Assembly: GCA_020809705.1 (NCBI GenBank)
Contig: CP085825.1
Coordinates: 1,798,001 to 1,862,000 of the forward strand
Direction of reading: 5' to 3'
Source: Calonectria ilicicola
Taxonomy: Eukaryota > Ascomycota > Sordariomycetes > Hypocreales > Nectriaceae
DNA length: 64,000 nucleotides
The translations under genes and the position numbers were made by a program. Below are positions 35,150 through 46,807 of the stretch, in pieces. Positions within the stretch are counted from its first letter, which is position 1; each line of letters opens with the position of its first letter. Under the pieces are notes generated by a model. The model saw only the letters and a list, made by a program, of their open reading frames with translations, made no database searches and was not told where the DNA came from.

Positions 35150-36608
35150 ATGGCCAACCCAGAGGCAGCTGAGCGACTTGCGCTCATCAAGGAGAACCTT
35201 GCGGAGCTTCTTAACCCCGAGATTATCGAGAAGATCCTCAATGAGGGAGGCAACCCCAAGATCTACTGGGGTAGGTGGTTTCCTTGTTGCAGCCAGAGCG
35301 CGTCGCGTGAGCTGCTCTTTCTTTAGAGTATTTTCTAACCATGACAATCAGGTACCGCTACCACGGGTCGTCCTCACTGCGGCTACTTCGTCCCCGCCAT
35401 GAAGATCGCCCAACTCTTGGCCGCCGGTTGCGAAATGACCATCCTCCTCGCCGATATCCACGGTTTCCTCGACAACCTCAAAGCCCCCATCGAGCTCGTC
35501 CAGCACCGTGTCGAGTACTACAGACTCACAATCACTGGCATCCTAAAAGCTGTGGGAGTGCCGACCGAGAAGCTCAAGTTCGTTCTTGGTAGCTCCTACC
35601 AGAAGAGCCCCGAGTATGTCATGGATCTTTACAAGATGGCCTCTTTGGTCTCGGAGCACGATGCCAAAAAGGCTGGTGCCGAGGTTGTTAAGCAGACCGA
35701 CAATGCCCCTCTAAGTGGCCTTCTCTACCCCGTTCTTCAGGTGCTGGACGAGCAGTACCTGGATGTTGACGCTCAGTTTGGAGGTTAGTGAAGGCTAAGA
35801 ATATCACAGTAGGAACTACTTCTGACGCATTGCAGGAATTGATCAGCGCAAGCTGTTCGCCGCTGCCAAGGAGTGGCTACCCAGACTCGGCTACGCCCAG
35901 GTATATCTTATCGTTTTACCATTAGACACTTTTCGCTAACTATTCTTGCCAGCGTGCCCATCTCCTTAACCCCATGGTCCCCGGTCTCCAGGGCGGCAAG
36001 ATGAGCGCCAGTGACCAAGGTAAGAGTCGCATTTTGTGCCCAATGGCTGGACTAACACTGCACAGACAGCAAGATTGATCTCCTCGACGCCCCTGACGTC
36101 GTGAAGAAGAAGATTAAGAAGGCCGTTGCCGCCCCCAAAGTTGTCGAGGACAACGGTATTTTGGCTTTCGTCGAATATGTGCTCCTTCCTGCTGCGGCAC
36201 TTAAGGGCAAGAAAGAATTCCGCGTTCTCCGTGAACGAGACGGCCTCGAGCCTCTGGTTTACACTTCGATCCAGCAGATGCATGACGACTACCGTAATGA
36301 TGTGGTATGTAGAATTCGATCTCAATATTTTGGACATATACTAAAAATTGGTGTAGCTTTCCCCTCAACTCCTCAAGCCTGCCGTCGCGGACGCTATCAA
36401 CGAGCTCCTAGCTCCTATCCAAGCGGCCTACCAGGCATCACCTGAGTGGCAAGAGATTGGTCTCAAGGCTTACCCGCCACCACCTAAGAAGGAGAAGAAG
36501 GTTAAGGATAGGGGCTCCCGCTACCCCGGCGCCGGCAAGGAGAAGGACGCCAAAGATCCCAAAGAGACAAAGGAGACAGAGCTGCCTGTCCGACCTGCGG
36601 AAAACTAA
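35150..36608 (+). CDS. TYS1: Cytosolic tyrosyl-tRNA synthetase
   Basis: Six exons (35150-35270, 35352-35783, 35836-35900, 35953-36019, 36066-36304, 36357-36608) give 391 residues. It charges tRNA-Tyr with tyrosine in the cytoplasm. Class I signatures are visible: the HIGH-type motif as PHCG (48-51) in [12 protein letters not shown], and the KMSKS loop as KMSAS (222-226) following VPGLQGG, as in archaeal/eukaryotic TyrRS. The catalytic domain contains [16 protein letters not shown] and the tyrosine-binding [19 protein letters not shown]. The C-terminal 50 residues are a lysine-rich extension ([11 protein letters not shown] ...). Length fits yeast-type Tys1, without the metazoan EMAP domain. 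This housekeeping gene is flanked on both sides by accessory genes. Confidence 0.97.
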
Positions 36609-36945
36609 AGAGAGTGCATTTACTGCTGTTGAATAGATGGTGTTTGGGGCATAAAAAAGAAGCATATACCATTTCTATTATTGACCGTCTTTACTTGGTG
36701 GTAGTCGTTCGTTGACAGAGCTCTGAGAAATACTACCATAAGAAGCCTAGAAGTTAAAGTACTATCGCAATCTAGTGGCTCTCATGTACTTGATTTGGCT
36801 ACGAATATCGAAGTTAGCTGTAAGATGTGGCAATAAAGAGTATCAGGACACAATCATTTGGTCCGAGGGCGATCTCTGTGAATGAAGGAATGGAGCCAAC
36901 CCAAATACATCCAAAATAAAGAACACAATGAGTTCATTGGGGTCA
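36609..36945. other. Convergent 3' intergenic region
   Basis: 337 bp between the TYS1 stop and the stop of O-methyltransferase 1. Nothing is recognised. Confidence 0.6.
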
Positions 36946-38198
36946 CTAAGCTGAATCGTCATCCTCCAATACGGCCTCAATCAAGTTTTCAGCATCCTTG
37001 CCCCAAATTCCACTAATTTTCAACCCAGCCTTTGCCAAAAGCTCTCTCCACTGGCTCTCAGTTCTCTCACGACTGACCAACATGCCCATCATGGTCCAAT
37101 CGAGACTCGTTTGCTGCTGAGGGGCTCCCACATCGGCGACGACAGCCTCATTTATGAGTAACTTGGAATGACCCTTGACCATCGCGTCACGCAGGTTCGA
37201 TAGAATCGTAACACACTTGGCATCTGGCCAGTCATGAAGAATCAAGCGCATAAAGTATGCCCGCGCACCGCGATATTCGACTGGCTGAGGCTCGAAGAAA
37301 TCATGCGAAACGACATTGATTTCACTAGGGAGAGCCTTTGATTCCTTTGCTTGGCTGATGACTGAAGGTAGATCCTGGAGAACAAGCTGTCCTGGGAGTG
37401 CATCTTCCCGTGCAGCATGAAAGCCTGTTAGTTCACCTCCAACTCCGCCACCAACATCAACCAAGAGGGGGCCATTCTGCGACGCAGAAGCTCCGCCCAA
37501 ACGCTCTTTAATTGGGTAGAAGTTCACCCAACGCGGGCGTGCATTGGCATAACCAGTCATGAAATTGTTGAATGCGTTGCCAAGTCGCGGGTTGCTTTGG
37601 AGGATGGCGAAGAAGGGCTTATCCGTTTTCAGCCCATGTTGCACTGGCCCATTGTCCGCGTCTGAAGGGGATTGGTAGTCTGTCTTTGCCAGAAATTCTG
37701 GAAGTCCTTGGAAAGTGGGAATCATGCCCTCGAAACTATAGATCAATCCAGCATCGATGGTGGGATCGTTTGTCGAGAGCGTGAATGGAGTGGCCGTGTA
37801 ACTGTCTTTTCCAACTTCCTTGATCAAGCCATTTGCAGCGAGATGTTTCAAAATTCTCGCTATTGTGGTCATTAATTAGCCAGAGTATTATTATAGATAG
37901 ATGGTAATTTGTACATACCAACTAAAGCCGGGTCTGCCTTTGTTCCAGCTGCCAGGTCCTCGCTGCTAGCTGGCGTGTCTCCGAGCTTCTTGAGAATACC
38001 AAGTTCGAATGCAGCCCTCAGCGCAGCCGTTCTTGACGGCTCTTCCCAGCCAATTCTAGCCATGATCTCTCCGGGATTCTGAAGCTCTGCGATAAGGTCG
38101 CTAGCGGCCTGGATGAGACCCTTCCTAGCATCGTCATCTTGAGAGTCAAGGTACTGTTTACCTCTCGAGGCTATTTCGTCAATAATTGATGAGGCCAT
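36946..38198 (-). CDS. SAM-dependent O-methyltransferase 1 (plant-type fold)
   Basis: Two exons (38198-37919, 37859-36946) give 397 residues. The N-terminal winged-helix dimerisation region (AAFELGILKKLGDTPASSED ... ARILKHLAANGLI) is followed by the Rossmann methyltransferase domain: motif I LLVDVGGGVGGE (225-236), the acidic-loop LQDLP (254-258), FMRLILHDWPD with the catalytic-base histidine at about 302, and the terminal ISGIWGKDAENLIEAVLED. This is the family that methylates phenolic hydroxyls of fungal polyketides and other aromatics (AflO/OmtB-like). ATG 38198 is used; the codon nine bases upstream is TTG. It is convergent with TYS1 and 18 kb from a second, dissimilar O-methyltransferase. 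The substrate is unknown. Confidence 0.92.
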
Positions 38199-39572
38199 AT
38201 TGGCCAACGCTTAGGGGTTCTGAGAATGGTATTTATTGTATTGATAATTAGTGAGGAGTGCAACGGCCATATCCAAAGGCGGGGAAAATCAAGCTTTTTA
38301 TCCCAGGACCAAGTCAACTGCATGCATCATTTTAGTTCCTTCGTTAAGCGATCACCTTTCCGAGAACTCTTGTGGATCCCAGGTTTGTGGAAAATGATCA
38401 CATCAATACCTGCTGTCGTGGCTGCATCGTGTCAGCAGCTAGGGAGACAAACCCACCATGTAAGCATTTAGGCCACATGGGTATTCAACTAACCAACTAG
38501 ATCTTCACCGCCCCCATAGAGAAAATCCTAGCTGAAAATTCCCCTCCAGGATTAGAATCCTTTGTACTTTTGCCGCTGCAGCCCTGTGGATGGATCCCAC
38601 TCAGTCAGGCTGCATACCTGTTCCGTCAGCTAGCCCCCTTTCATCATTCAACTCGGGAAAATAGATGTTGAGGTAATCTAAACCACGATAAAAAGAACCT
38701 AAAGTTCTTTTTGTCTGGTACCACTACAGATGCGATAGCCGAATTTCTTGAGAGGCGGAATCTGCAGGCCTGATTTGCTGGCATAGTTTGTCAAATTGAT
38801 TCCCACACACAATTATCAATTAAGATAGAAGGGATTTACTCTACGGATGACCAGGCCACTATCTACATATCATGGTTTGTTTTTACTTCCAATCCACGTA
38901 AAATTGATACTTGTAAATTGCCTAAGATAGCATTGACTTACTTTTAAGTGATGACTCGGGAAACAGCCTGTTTGGTTTCCAAGTCATCCAGATTGTCTGA
39001 CTTACCCTAGAGTTGAATAATTGCTGAAAGTATTGTATCGATTGTACATAATTTCTCTCTTGGTATTGAAGGACTGCGGTTACGGATTGGGAATAGCGGA
39101 TGCCACTTTTAGATAAAGTGATTTTGAGACGACAAGTCCGGAATAGGATACCAAGCCATCAGCCTCAAACCGCCCCCCTGGCCATGATACTGAAAAGCCT
39201 TTCACGTACCTGGCTAGTAAAGCATACTTTTTTTCATCTTTACAGGATAGCTAGATAAATAAACTTTGTCATCGAAGGTTCCGACCACGAATTTTGTGGC
39301 TCTGCGCTGATCGGGGAAACCGCGCTGTTTTAGACTAAAGTTTTGGAAGACTGCAAGGCCGAAGTCTTAAAGTTTGGAACACAGGCAGATCTTTGCTTGA
39401 ATTTCATAGGAGGGTCTTTTAAATTAACACAGCCGGTGTCGGGTGTACCTAATCCATCTGCACTTCTTTGATCGCACAAACCTAACTGGTGTCGGATCTT
39501 GGACCGCATGAAGGTCACTGTATTGTAACCAAGAAGTAAATATATTTATCAAGCCAATTCCTCATTCATTAT
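38199..39572. other. AT-rich intergenic region
   Basis: About 1.4 kb between divergent genes. It is AT-rich with many stops in all frames. No remnant gene or terminal repeat was recognised. Confidence 0.55.
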
Positions 39573-39623
39573 ATGCTCCGCTCCGATCATACCTACCCTA
39601 AGAACTGGGAGTTAGCCTTCATC

Positions 39624-42600
39624 ATGAGGGCTCTGGCCTTCATAGGGGCACTCCTGCTATATGTGTTACCAGCCACTGCAACGCCAAGTCCGCAGCACCT
39701 GTACTGCGAACCAAATAAGTGTTTGAACTCGGTATTATACCATGATTTAATCTTATTGTTTATAACAAAGCCAAGCTTAAATCTGCCCGAGCTCGGTTCG
39801 ATTGCGAGTCTTTCTTAAACAAGACGGTCATCCCTTGCCCAACGTGAGTGCATGATTTTTGGTTGGGGATTGGGTTCTAACGGCTAATTCTCGTACTGTG
39901 ATTAAAACAATCACTGTGAAAGTGAAAAAGCCAACAACAACAACTGTGTCACACCTCTCCTTGATTGTGCCAATCAGAACTGTGCTTGCATCAGTGAAGG
40001 TAGCTCCTGCTGCGGCAGTACCGCACAAACGCCTTATCAGCCCTAAAACCTGTCATGTAAAGACTAGCTCTGCAACAAGACTGCCGGTTTGCGCATCTGC
40101 CTGCTCGGGAACGGCTCATTTCTCCTCAGCATGTTCATGCTTGGGCGTCACGCCTAAAGTCACAACTTCTCGCCAAACCACGTCGACATCTATTACTACA
40201 AAGACTATTACAGAGCGCCCAATCATAATGGTGACGAAAATCAAGTCAAGTACTTCCGTTTTGACAGCCATCCGCACCACTTTTATACGTGGATCAACAG
40301 CTACCTCTGGGATAATCTCATCGAGAACCCATACTTCTACTATTAGCCAACAAGGTCGATCCGTCAGCAATGTGTTGCTAAGAGGAAATTTCGCCGATCA
40401 TGAACGAGAATCCGCCGGAGGCCTGAAGTATTTCCAAATTGAAAATCATGCTGAACAGGTTTCTGGAGGAGGATATCCAGACCCGGATAATCCGGAAAGG
40501 GGATGCGTGAATCTGCGCGTGGATCCACCAAGCTCCCTAAAAAGACAGACGGGAACTGGTACCTCCAGTGTCCAACAGCAACTTCAATTGGCGGACCAAG
40601 AAAACCTTTACACAGTTAAATTCTACTATCGAGTTGTTTCGAACAGAATATCCCGAACTTGTCGAATAAAAGCATATTACAACAATATAATCTTTGCTCA
40701 GACAAACTATCTTGATGCCCAGGCAGATTCACAATGGAAACCTCTTGTTGCTCGGTCGCAATTTTCAGCTCGAGGTGGATCTGTTAAATTAGAATTGAAC
40801 TGCGTCAATGCAGGCGCTGCCGAAGTTCTTCTCGACCAAGTCTTTATAAGTAGTCAAGTTGGCCCTGATGATTTGGACAACATCAAACTTATTTGGCCAA
40901 GCCAACCTTCTTCAAGTGGGACAACCTCTGCTTTGTCAACTGGATCATCGCAATCAGTTGTATCAACTACATCAATCAGCTTAACTACATTCACACAAGC
41001 TAGATCAACGACGACATCAGCGACACTGGTATCAACCGTATCGACCACATCCATTGTTTCAACTAGATCCTCTACATCATCAACGTCAACCATATCAACA
41101 ACCTCCGCTAGGTTCACTACATCGGCAACACTGACAACGCCGACAACATCATCAATGACGTCAACAAAATCAACTACATCAACTCAGCCCACAACATCAA
41201 TTGTCTCAACCACATCAACAATATCAAGTCAATTGACTACATCAACTACCTCAACCACATCAACTAAGTCAACAACGCCAACTACATCGACAACACCAAC
41301 AATATTAACAGCATCCACCACATCGATAACACTGACTACACTGACGACATTAACCGATTCTACCAAATCTACTTCATCGCTACCTACCACAAGCTGGACG
41401 ATTACAATTTCTGGTTCTGCTACTGCGCTGACAAGCACCGTATCCTCAACTGCCTCCGTACAGACTGGCCCACTGCTAACTTCACTTGAAGATATGACAC
41501 CAGGTGCACGCGAACTGTATGAAAAAATTCTAAGCCTTATGAAAATAGATGCAAATGGAAATGTCAATGTTCCATATCAGCAACAGGATAGCCAAGAAAT
41601 TCCTGTGCCTCAGTACGACCCTACCGATACCGCTAACCAAAAGAAGTTGGAAGACGAGCTACAAGCTCTTGGATTGAAACCTGTCCCGGATCTCATCGCA
41701 GCCGCCAATGCCAAGGTGGCTACCAACGAAAAACACGAGCAGGGAGTTTGCGACAATTTGAAGAAACGAAGTACGCTGCTACAAAGCGACAGGGGCTTCA
41801 CACCTCGAATTCAACGGCGAACAAGGATTCTGAACCGGGCTCAACTATTCGAAGCAAAATTGAAAGAACGGGGTGATGACGATGGTTGGGAGTATGCTTG
41901 TGACGACTTAGTCTCAACAATTCTTGGTGCATTCAACGAAAGTCTTGGACAACTTCTTGAACTAATTTTCTCGGCAAAAGACTTTGGGATTCAAGACAAG
42001 CTCTGTACTGCATTTTCCACGGCTGTGGAGATAACAGAATTGAGCAGTGGACATATACGGTCGGGCCAGAATGGAAGGTGACATTTCCAACCATTTCCGA
42101 TTGGCTTGTGAAGATAGGCGACGACAACAAGTTGTCTTGTGTCGATTGCAGTTACTCCATGTCCAGCTTGAAACTCTCTGGGACGATTGTTGTTTGGAAT
42201 ACTGGAGGCCAGATAAGCATCCAATCAGCAAACCTGATTCCTGAAATTACGAGTACCGCCAATGCTGTGGTAGAATTGAGAACGACATTTCCGTGGGGCT
42301 ACCAATGGAACTATACAATGAAGGCAACTCCCATCGATACTATAGCAGACGCCAAGAAATCTTTCACGATAAAACCTACGCTTTACTACAATGTGGGGTT
42401 TACGTTCTCGGCCACCAAAGCTGTCAACGTCAAAGCCGGAGCCACGTTCAAATTCAATCATGCCAAGGCTGAAATAGACATGCACACCAATAACCCATTC
42501 ATTAAATCCTATTCTAATTGGGAACCTGAGGTTCTGTATACAAACCCAGCATTTAAGACTACCGGAGGAATGTCAATCACACCTTACATGAGATGGGCTC

Positions 42601-44135
42601 TAGTACTTGACATCAATTTATTTGACAAGGTCAAGTTTTCACCTACGATTTCATCCGAATCCATCGTTAATATAAAGTCTACATTCTCGACTGGGACTCA
42701 AGGAATTTGTGCGGCAAACAAACTGGCTACCAACACTTACTTGACGTCAAAGGATACCCTCAAAATTGGCAGTAGCGCGGATCAGGATTTGTGGTCAGGA
42801 GATAAGCTGTCAGCTAAACAATGCTTTGACGTACCTGATCTCGTTCCTTCGCCGGACGAAATTAAATCTTTAGCTGCAGTGGGAAGCGAATGGTGTACAG
42901 CATTTCTGGGCTACAGGCCTCGTCGTTTCACAGTCTACGATACATCTACGACTAATACGCCAGCATTAACCGTCACAGAGACTACTACAACAACCTCATT
43001 CATTACCAGCACCGTGACCGAGACGGCAACAACGTCAATATACTTCACTAATATGTACCCGGCATGGCTAGCATCATCTACAGTGATGGGACCTGACCAA
43101 ACCGCTGCGTTTGCTCAGGGTGCTATGAAGCGGAACATTTCGCCAGCTGGGCTCAGTGTTCGACAATTTGTGGGTCAACCGACAATGGTAAACGGTTGGG
43201 GAATAACGAAAATGTCATTTGCATGCAGCCAAGTTGCAATAGGGTCAACTACAGTCACGCAAACGGTTACGACAACTATTCCCTCTAGATCAGTTGTAGT
43301 GTATGCTACTGCCACTGCGAATGCTGACGGACCACTTGTTACTTCTACAACCACGGAGACTTTTGCTGCATATCAGGGCGAAACTATCAATGGAAACTGG
43401 GAAACCATGGCTCCTGGTGGCGGTGGCATGATGGGTGGCATGATGGGCGGTATGATGGGCGGCATGTATCAATGGACATCCGTGGACCCGTGGCCTATTC
43501 TCCCAACCGCAACTGAATGTGCAAAGCCTGAACCAACCTCAGGGTCATGCTTCAAGATCAAAGTTCACGGTCCTAGTTGGGTTGATGGGGAGTACATGAA
43601 ATACGAAACTACTGGAGGGTTCGTTGCAGGCAAGGCCTATCATAGGTTTTATCTGGACACCTATTACTTGGCCTCCGATGGCCGTCTGATACCCCAAGAC
43701 CAGCGCGCCAAGAATCTCGCTATATTTGCGGGATATCGACAAGATCCGTCAACGTGGGATCCTCTGTGGCGCAACCCTAACGCTCTTTGGGCTGCTTTCG
43801 ATGCTTATTCTACAGGCCATGAGCAGCTCTACTGTCAAAAGGACGCAGATCCGTGCTCCTTTGCTCTTCATTGCGGTATAAATATAAGAGATGGGATTAG
43901 CTTCATTCTACCAACAATTTATTACCCGTTCTACGATAGGTTTCAGTCCTTTATTCATTTTAGGGTACATGTTGGATCTGTTCCTGGTGGCTTACCCGCT
44001 ACCTTCACGTGGGAACCTTCGCCATGTATTTGCGGTGGCACCCAATACAATGATTTTAAGCACACACCTGATTTCTATTATCCTTGGCCTCCAGGTTCAA
44101 ACAGCAATACACCTGATACCATAATAGACATTTAA
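39624..44135 (+). CDS. Large secreted Thr-rich protein with broken reading frame (possible pseudogene)
   Basis: A signal peptide begins at ATG 39624 (MRALAFIGALLLYVLPATAT; an in-frame ATG also lies at 39573). Two putative introns (39732-39775 and 39844-39922) lead into a Cys-rich frame. The long frame A (about 40047-42060) then encodes a Cys module (CASACSGTAHFSSACSCLG), a carbohydrate-binding-like domain (GNFADHE ... VYFYYR-type sheet), a Thr/Ser stalk and WEYACDDLV. Frame B (about 41961-44135) continues with QWTYTVGPEWKVTFP, CVDC, SITPYMRWALVLDIN and further Thr tracts, the pattern of large fungal DUF7223-like surface proteins. I could not join Cys frame to A (about 39990-40046) or A to B (about 42005-42048) with canonical introns. 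One gene broken by two indels, or assembly errors, is the best reading. Expected product: about 1,450 residues, extracellular, with a structural or adhesive role. Confidence 0.6.
40920..41400 (+). repeat. Thr/Ser-codon low-complexity tract (ACATCAAC-type repeats)
   Basis: Imperfect repeats of TCAACTACATCAAC and similar encode a long Thr/Ser stalk inside the secreted protein. Slippage-prone sequence of this kind can change length between strains. Confidence 0.8.
43417..43467 (+). repeat. GGCATGATG coding repeat (Gly-Met)n
   Basis: Four units of GG-x-ATGATGGG-like sequence encode GGMMGGMMGGMMGGM within the C-terminal half of the secreted protein. Confidence 0.85.
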
Positions 44136-44573
44136 AAACTACATGAATCTTGAGATCAAGACTTCGGCAAGCTTGTCATTTCCGACTGGAAAGTAGTCGG
44201 CTACATCCGGGAGCTTGGCGACGTATGGGATGTTCGCGAACCTTGCATATTGGGGACATCAACACGGACAACCAGTTTCACTTTTGGAATCTGACCATGC
44301 TTTATCTTCCCTTTGTCCATTTTTTCTGTTTCATTTGACATGTACATATCACAGACAGCATGCATCATTTCCTTTGTCAACCGGTTTTACATCACTATTA
44401 AGGAAGTCAAGACTGATGTTTCCACTTCATGGTTTCTTGTCAAACGAGATAGACGATACTCCATGAATAAAATCAATGCACCTATAGAATATAGAGTTCT
44501 TTTGTTCAATAGTTTTTATTTCTTTATTATGTGATATTAAAACGCCTCGTGGGATTGCCTTTCCTAAATTTCA
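44136..44573. other. Convergent 3' intergenic region
   Basis: 438 bp between the secreted gene and the rhodopsin-domain gene. No feature is recognised. Confidence 0.6.
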
Positions 44574-45837
44574 TTAAACTGCATCCGCTTCCGCTGGACT
44601 GAGCCTGTTTTGTAATGCTTTCTTATGCACCTTGACGCTGTATGTTACTGATTTCAGAATACCTCCGCTAATACCCTTTAACATGTCTTCCTCACTGCTA
44701 TTTTGAGATTTTCGTTCTGAGGTTAAAACGCTTGTGTCCTGGTCATTACTCATATCTTTCAACTTAAAGTGACACCCGTTCATGACACCCCTCCGTTCTC
44801 GTGAACTTGGTGTACTGTTGGCATCGGAGTGTTTAGATCTATACTCCTTTGCTTTTCTAATAAAAATGGGCGCGAGGAATGGCAAAGATGAAACCATATT
44901 CTGTAAAAGTTAGCATAAAGCTTACATCCAAAATACAGGTAAAGCATACCCCAACATTAAATTCTATTACTCCCCATAAGACGAGCATCGTGGAATTTCC
45001 ATCACCAGTAGAAATCCTGTCGATTTGGAGGTAGCGTAGAATGGAACACAAGGTCGTGAAAAGACCAAGGGTAAAAATGCCAATTAGTCCAATCTTTTTG
45101 CTGAGTCGAATCTCCAATTTGAAGAGAACTGGTAGCGGCAGAAGGGCGACAACGATGTCGGACACAATTGTGACGACTGCATACGCTGTAAATGATGGCC
45201 CTGGAGCTAGACAGGTACCTTTGCTCAACGGGTTCCAGGATCTGCTAACCTGTGACGAAGGAATTGAGTAAGCGGAGGGATGGTGATCGGGGTGACGGAT
45301 CTATCTTACGGGAGTGCAAGCAAATATGAGAGATAGTGCACATCCAAGATGGGATATAAAGATGAGCGCGATAGTAAGCCAAACTGTTATTCGGTAGGCT
45401 CTTTGGTCGGTGCCGCGAAGCAATCGGAGGTAACTGATTAATAGTGCGATTTTAAAAAAGGAGATTCCGAGTTGGTACACCGGTCGTCCGGCGAAATTTA
45501 ATCGCGTATAAATGATGAGATCTTCTTTTGGTCTTAATAAAAGCGGGAGTCCTAAGCCGTATCTTGTCTCTACCATTGGTATTGTCAGTTGGTGTTGGAG
45601 CGAGTTGTGTTGGGTTGACGTACGAGCGATGCACAAGGCAGAGTAAATCAAAGCTAACGCCATGGACAACGCGGCCATCCAGTCATCGTTCCGGAGACCG
45701 CGGGCCTTGTGGCGAACATAAAGCCTGGCCGAAACTACGGCTACCGAAAGTATGGACAAGACAACGCAGACAGCGATAATTGTTGGGTATTGTGACTGAG
45801 CATTGACCTCAGGCGTTGCGTACCGTACCCATCCCAT
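44574..45837 (-). CDS. Integral membrane protein, fungal rhodopsin-domain (PTH11/SAT4-like) family
   Basis: Three exons (45837-45310, 45249-44950, 44900-44574) give 384 residues. Seven hydrophobic segments can be traced, starting with YPTIIAVCVVLSILSVAVVS and including WMAALSMALALIYSALCIA, LGISFFKIALLISYLRLL, ITVWLTIALIFISHLGCALS, YAVVTIVSDIVVALLPLPVL, IGLIGIFTLGLFTTLCSILR and a last segment near LVLWGVIEFNVG. The signatures RLYVRHKARGLRNDDWM and KSWNP..KGTC before TM5 typify the fungal rhodopsin domain. The C-tail is hydrophilic and Ser-rich. Relatives include PTH11-like receptors used in surface or chemical sensing, though most are uncharacterised. The frame is open upstream of ATG 45837 without another good ATG. 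It is divergent from the MFS gene. Confidence 0.88.
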
Positions 45838-46807
45838 GCTGATGGTCGCACTGTGGCGTGGCGCTGAGGGACGCAGATCTTCAAAAATAAAGATTGAGGG
45901 GCAGTAAAATATTAATAAAGGGACAGATAAGTAGATGACGTGAAAGAATGTGTTCAAAGAGAGCGCGGCTAAACGAGCGACAAGTCTGACTGTGGCCAAG
46001 GAGAAACCCGACAGCAGTCAGGCTGGGCGGAAGGGCGAGGAATGAATGACATGTCCAAGAAAAAAAATCTGCACCGGCGCCTGGAGAAAAGCGGCGATGA
46101 AGAGGATGGCCCATCTTATCTTTTTTTCTTTTGTGTAGATGGACTTGTTTCTTCATCGACTTTCTTTTTCCGCAGATTTCTCCTTGCATTAACCTGCTAG
46201 CATTGGGGCTGTACGAGAAACCTTGTCTGCACCGCGACGATCACCTCAATCTCCCACATCGCCGGGAAGCAAGCTGTGACTATTCGAACTAAGACACGGC
46301 TCAAATGCAGGCTCCCACCAACACGCCCGCTTGTCACAGCGCATTTTGGAAAAGATCAGCGATCAAATCAAGGATGCGGACTCGAGATGGAGATGCTGAG
46401 GGATCGCCGGCCCACAATCCCACCAATCCCGCACAAAAAGCACTATTTACAGGGTCCCTTTACTCAGCTCAGGGGAGCAAGAGGCTCTGTTGGTGGTAAA
46501 ACTGCCGGCCGTGTGGACACGCGGTTCCGATACGGGCGGGTGCCATGCCCGCCCCATGTTGGATGATCGACAAAGATCATGAGATTTAGATGCCGAAGGC
46601 CAGAATGTGTAGATTGACCCATGTCGCCGGCTGCTGCACACAAGGACCTCGCTTCCCCTCTTCTCGACTCTATTCCATTCAGTTCTGTCGCGACCACGTT
46701 TCCTCTCCTGTCCTCATCCCTTGGAAACATTTTGTTGTCGATCACTTCTACGTGTCTTTCCCCAGCCCGGGTATCACATTTTACCTTCAGCTGTCACGAT
46801 CGGCACT
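45838..46807. other. Divergent promoter region, rhodopsin-domain protein/MFS
   Basis: 970 bp with no convincing gene. It is AT-rich near the receptor gene and GC-rich with pyrimidine tracts near the permease start. It may contain regulatory sites for both. Confidence 0.55.

Noticed and set aside
40854..41567. Val/Asp-rich minus-strand frames
   Set aside because: Antisense shadows of the Thr/Ser repeat tract of the secreted protein.
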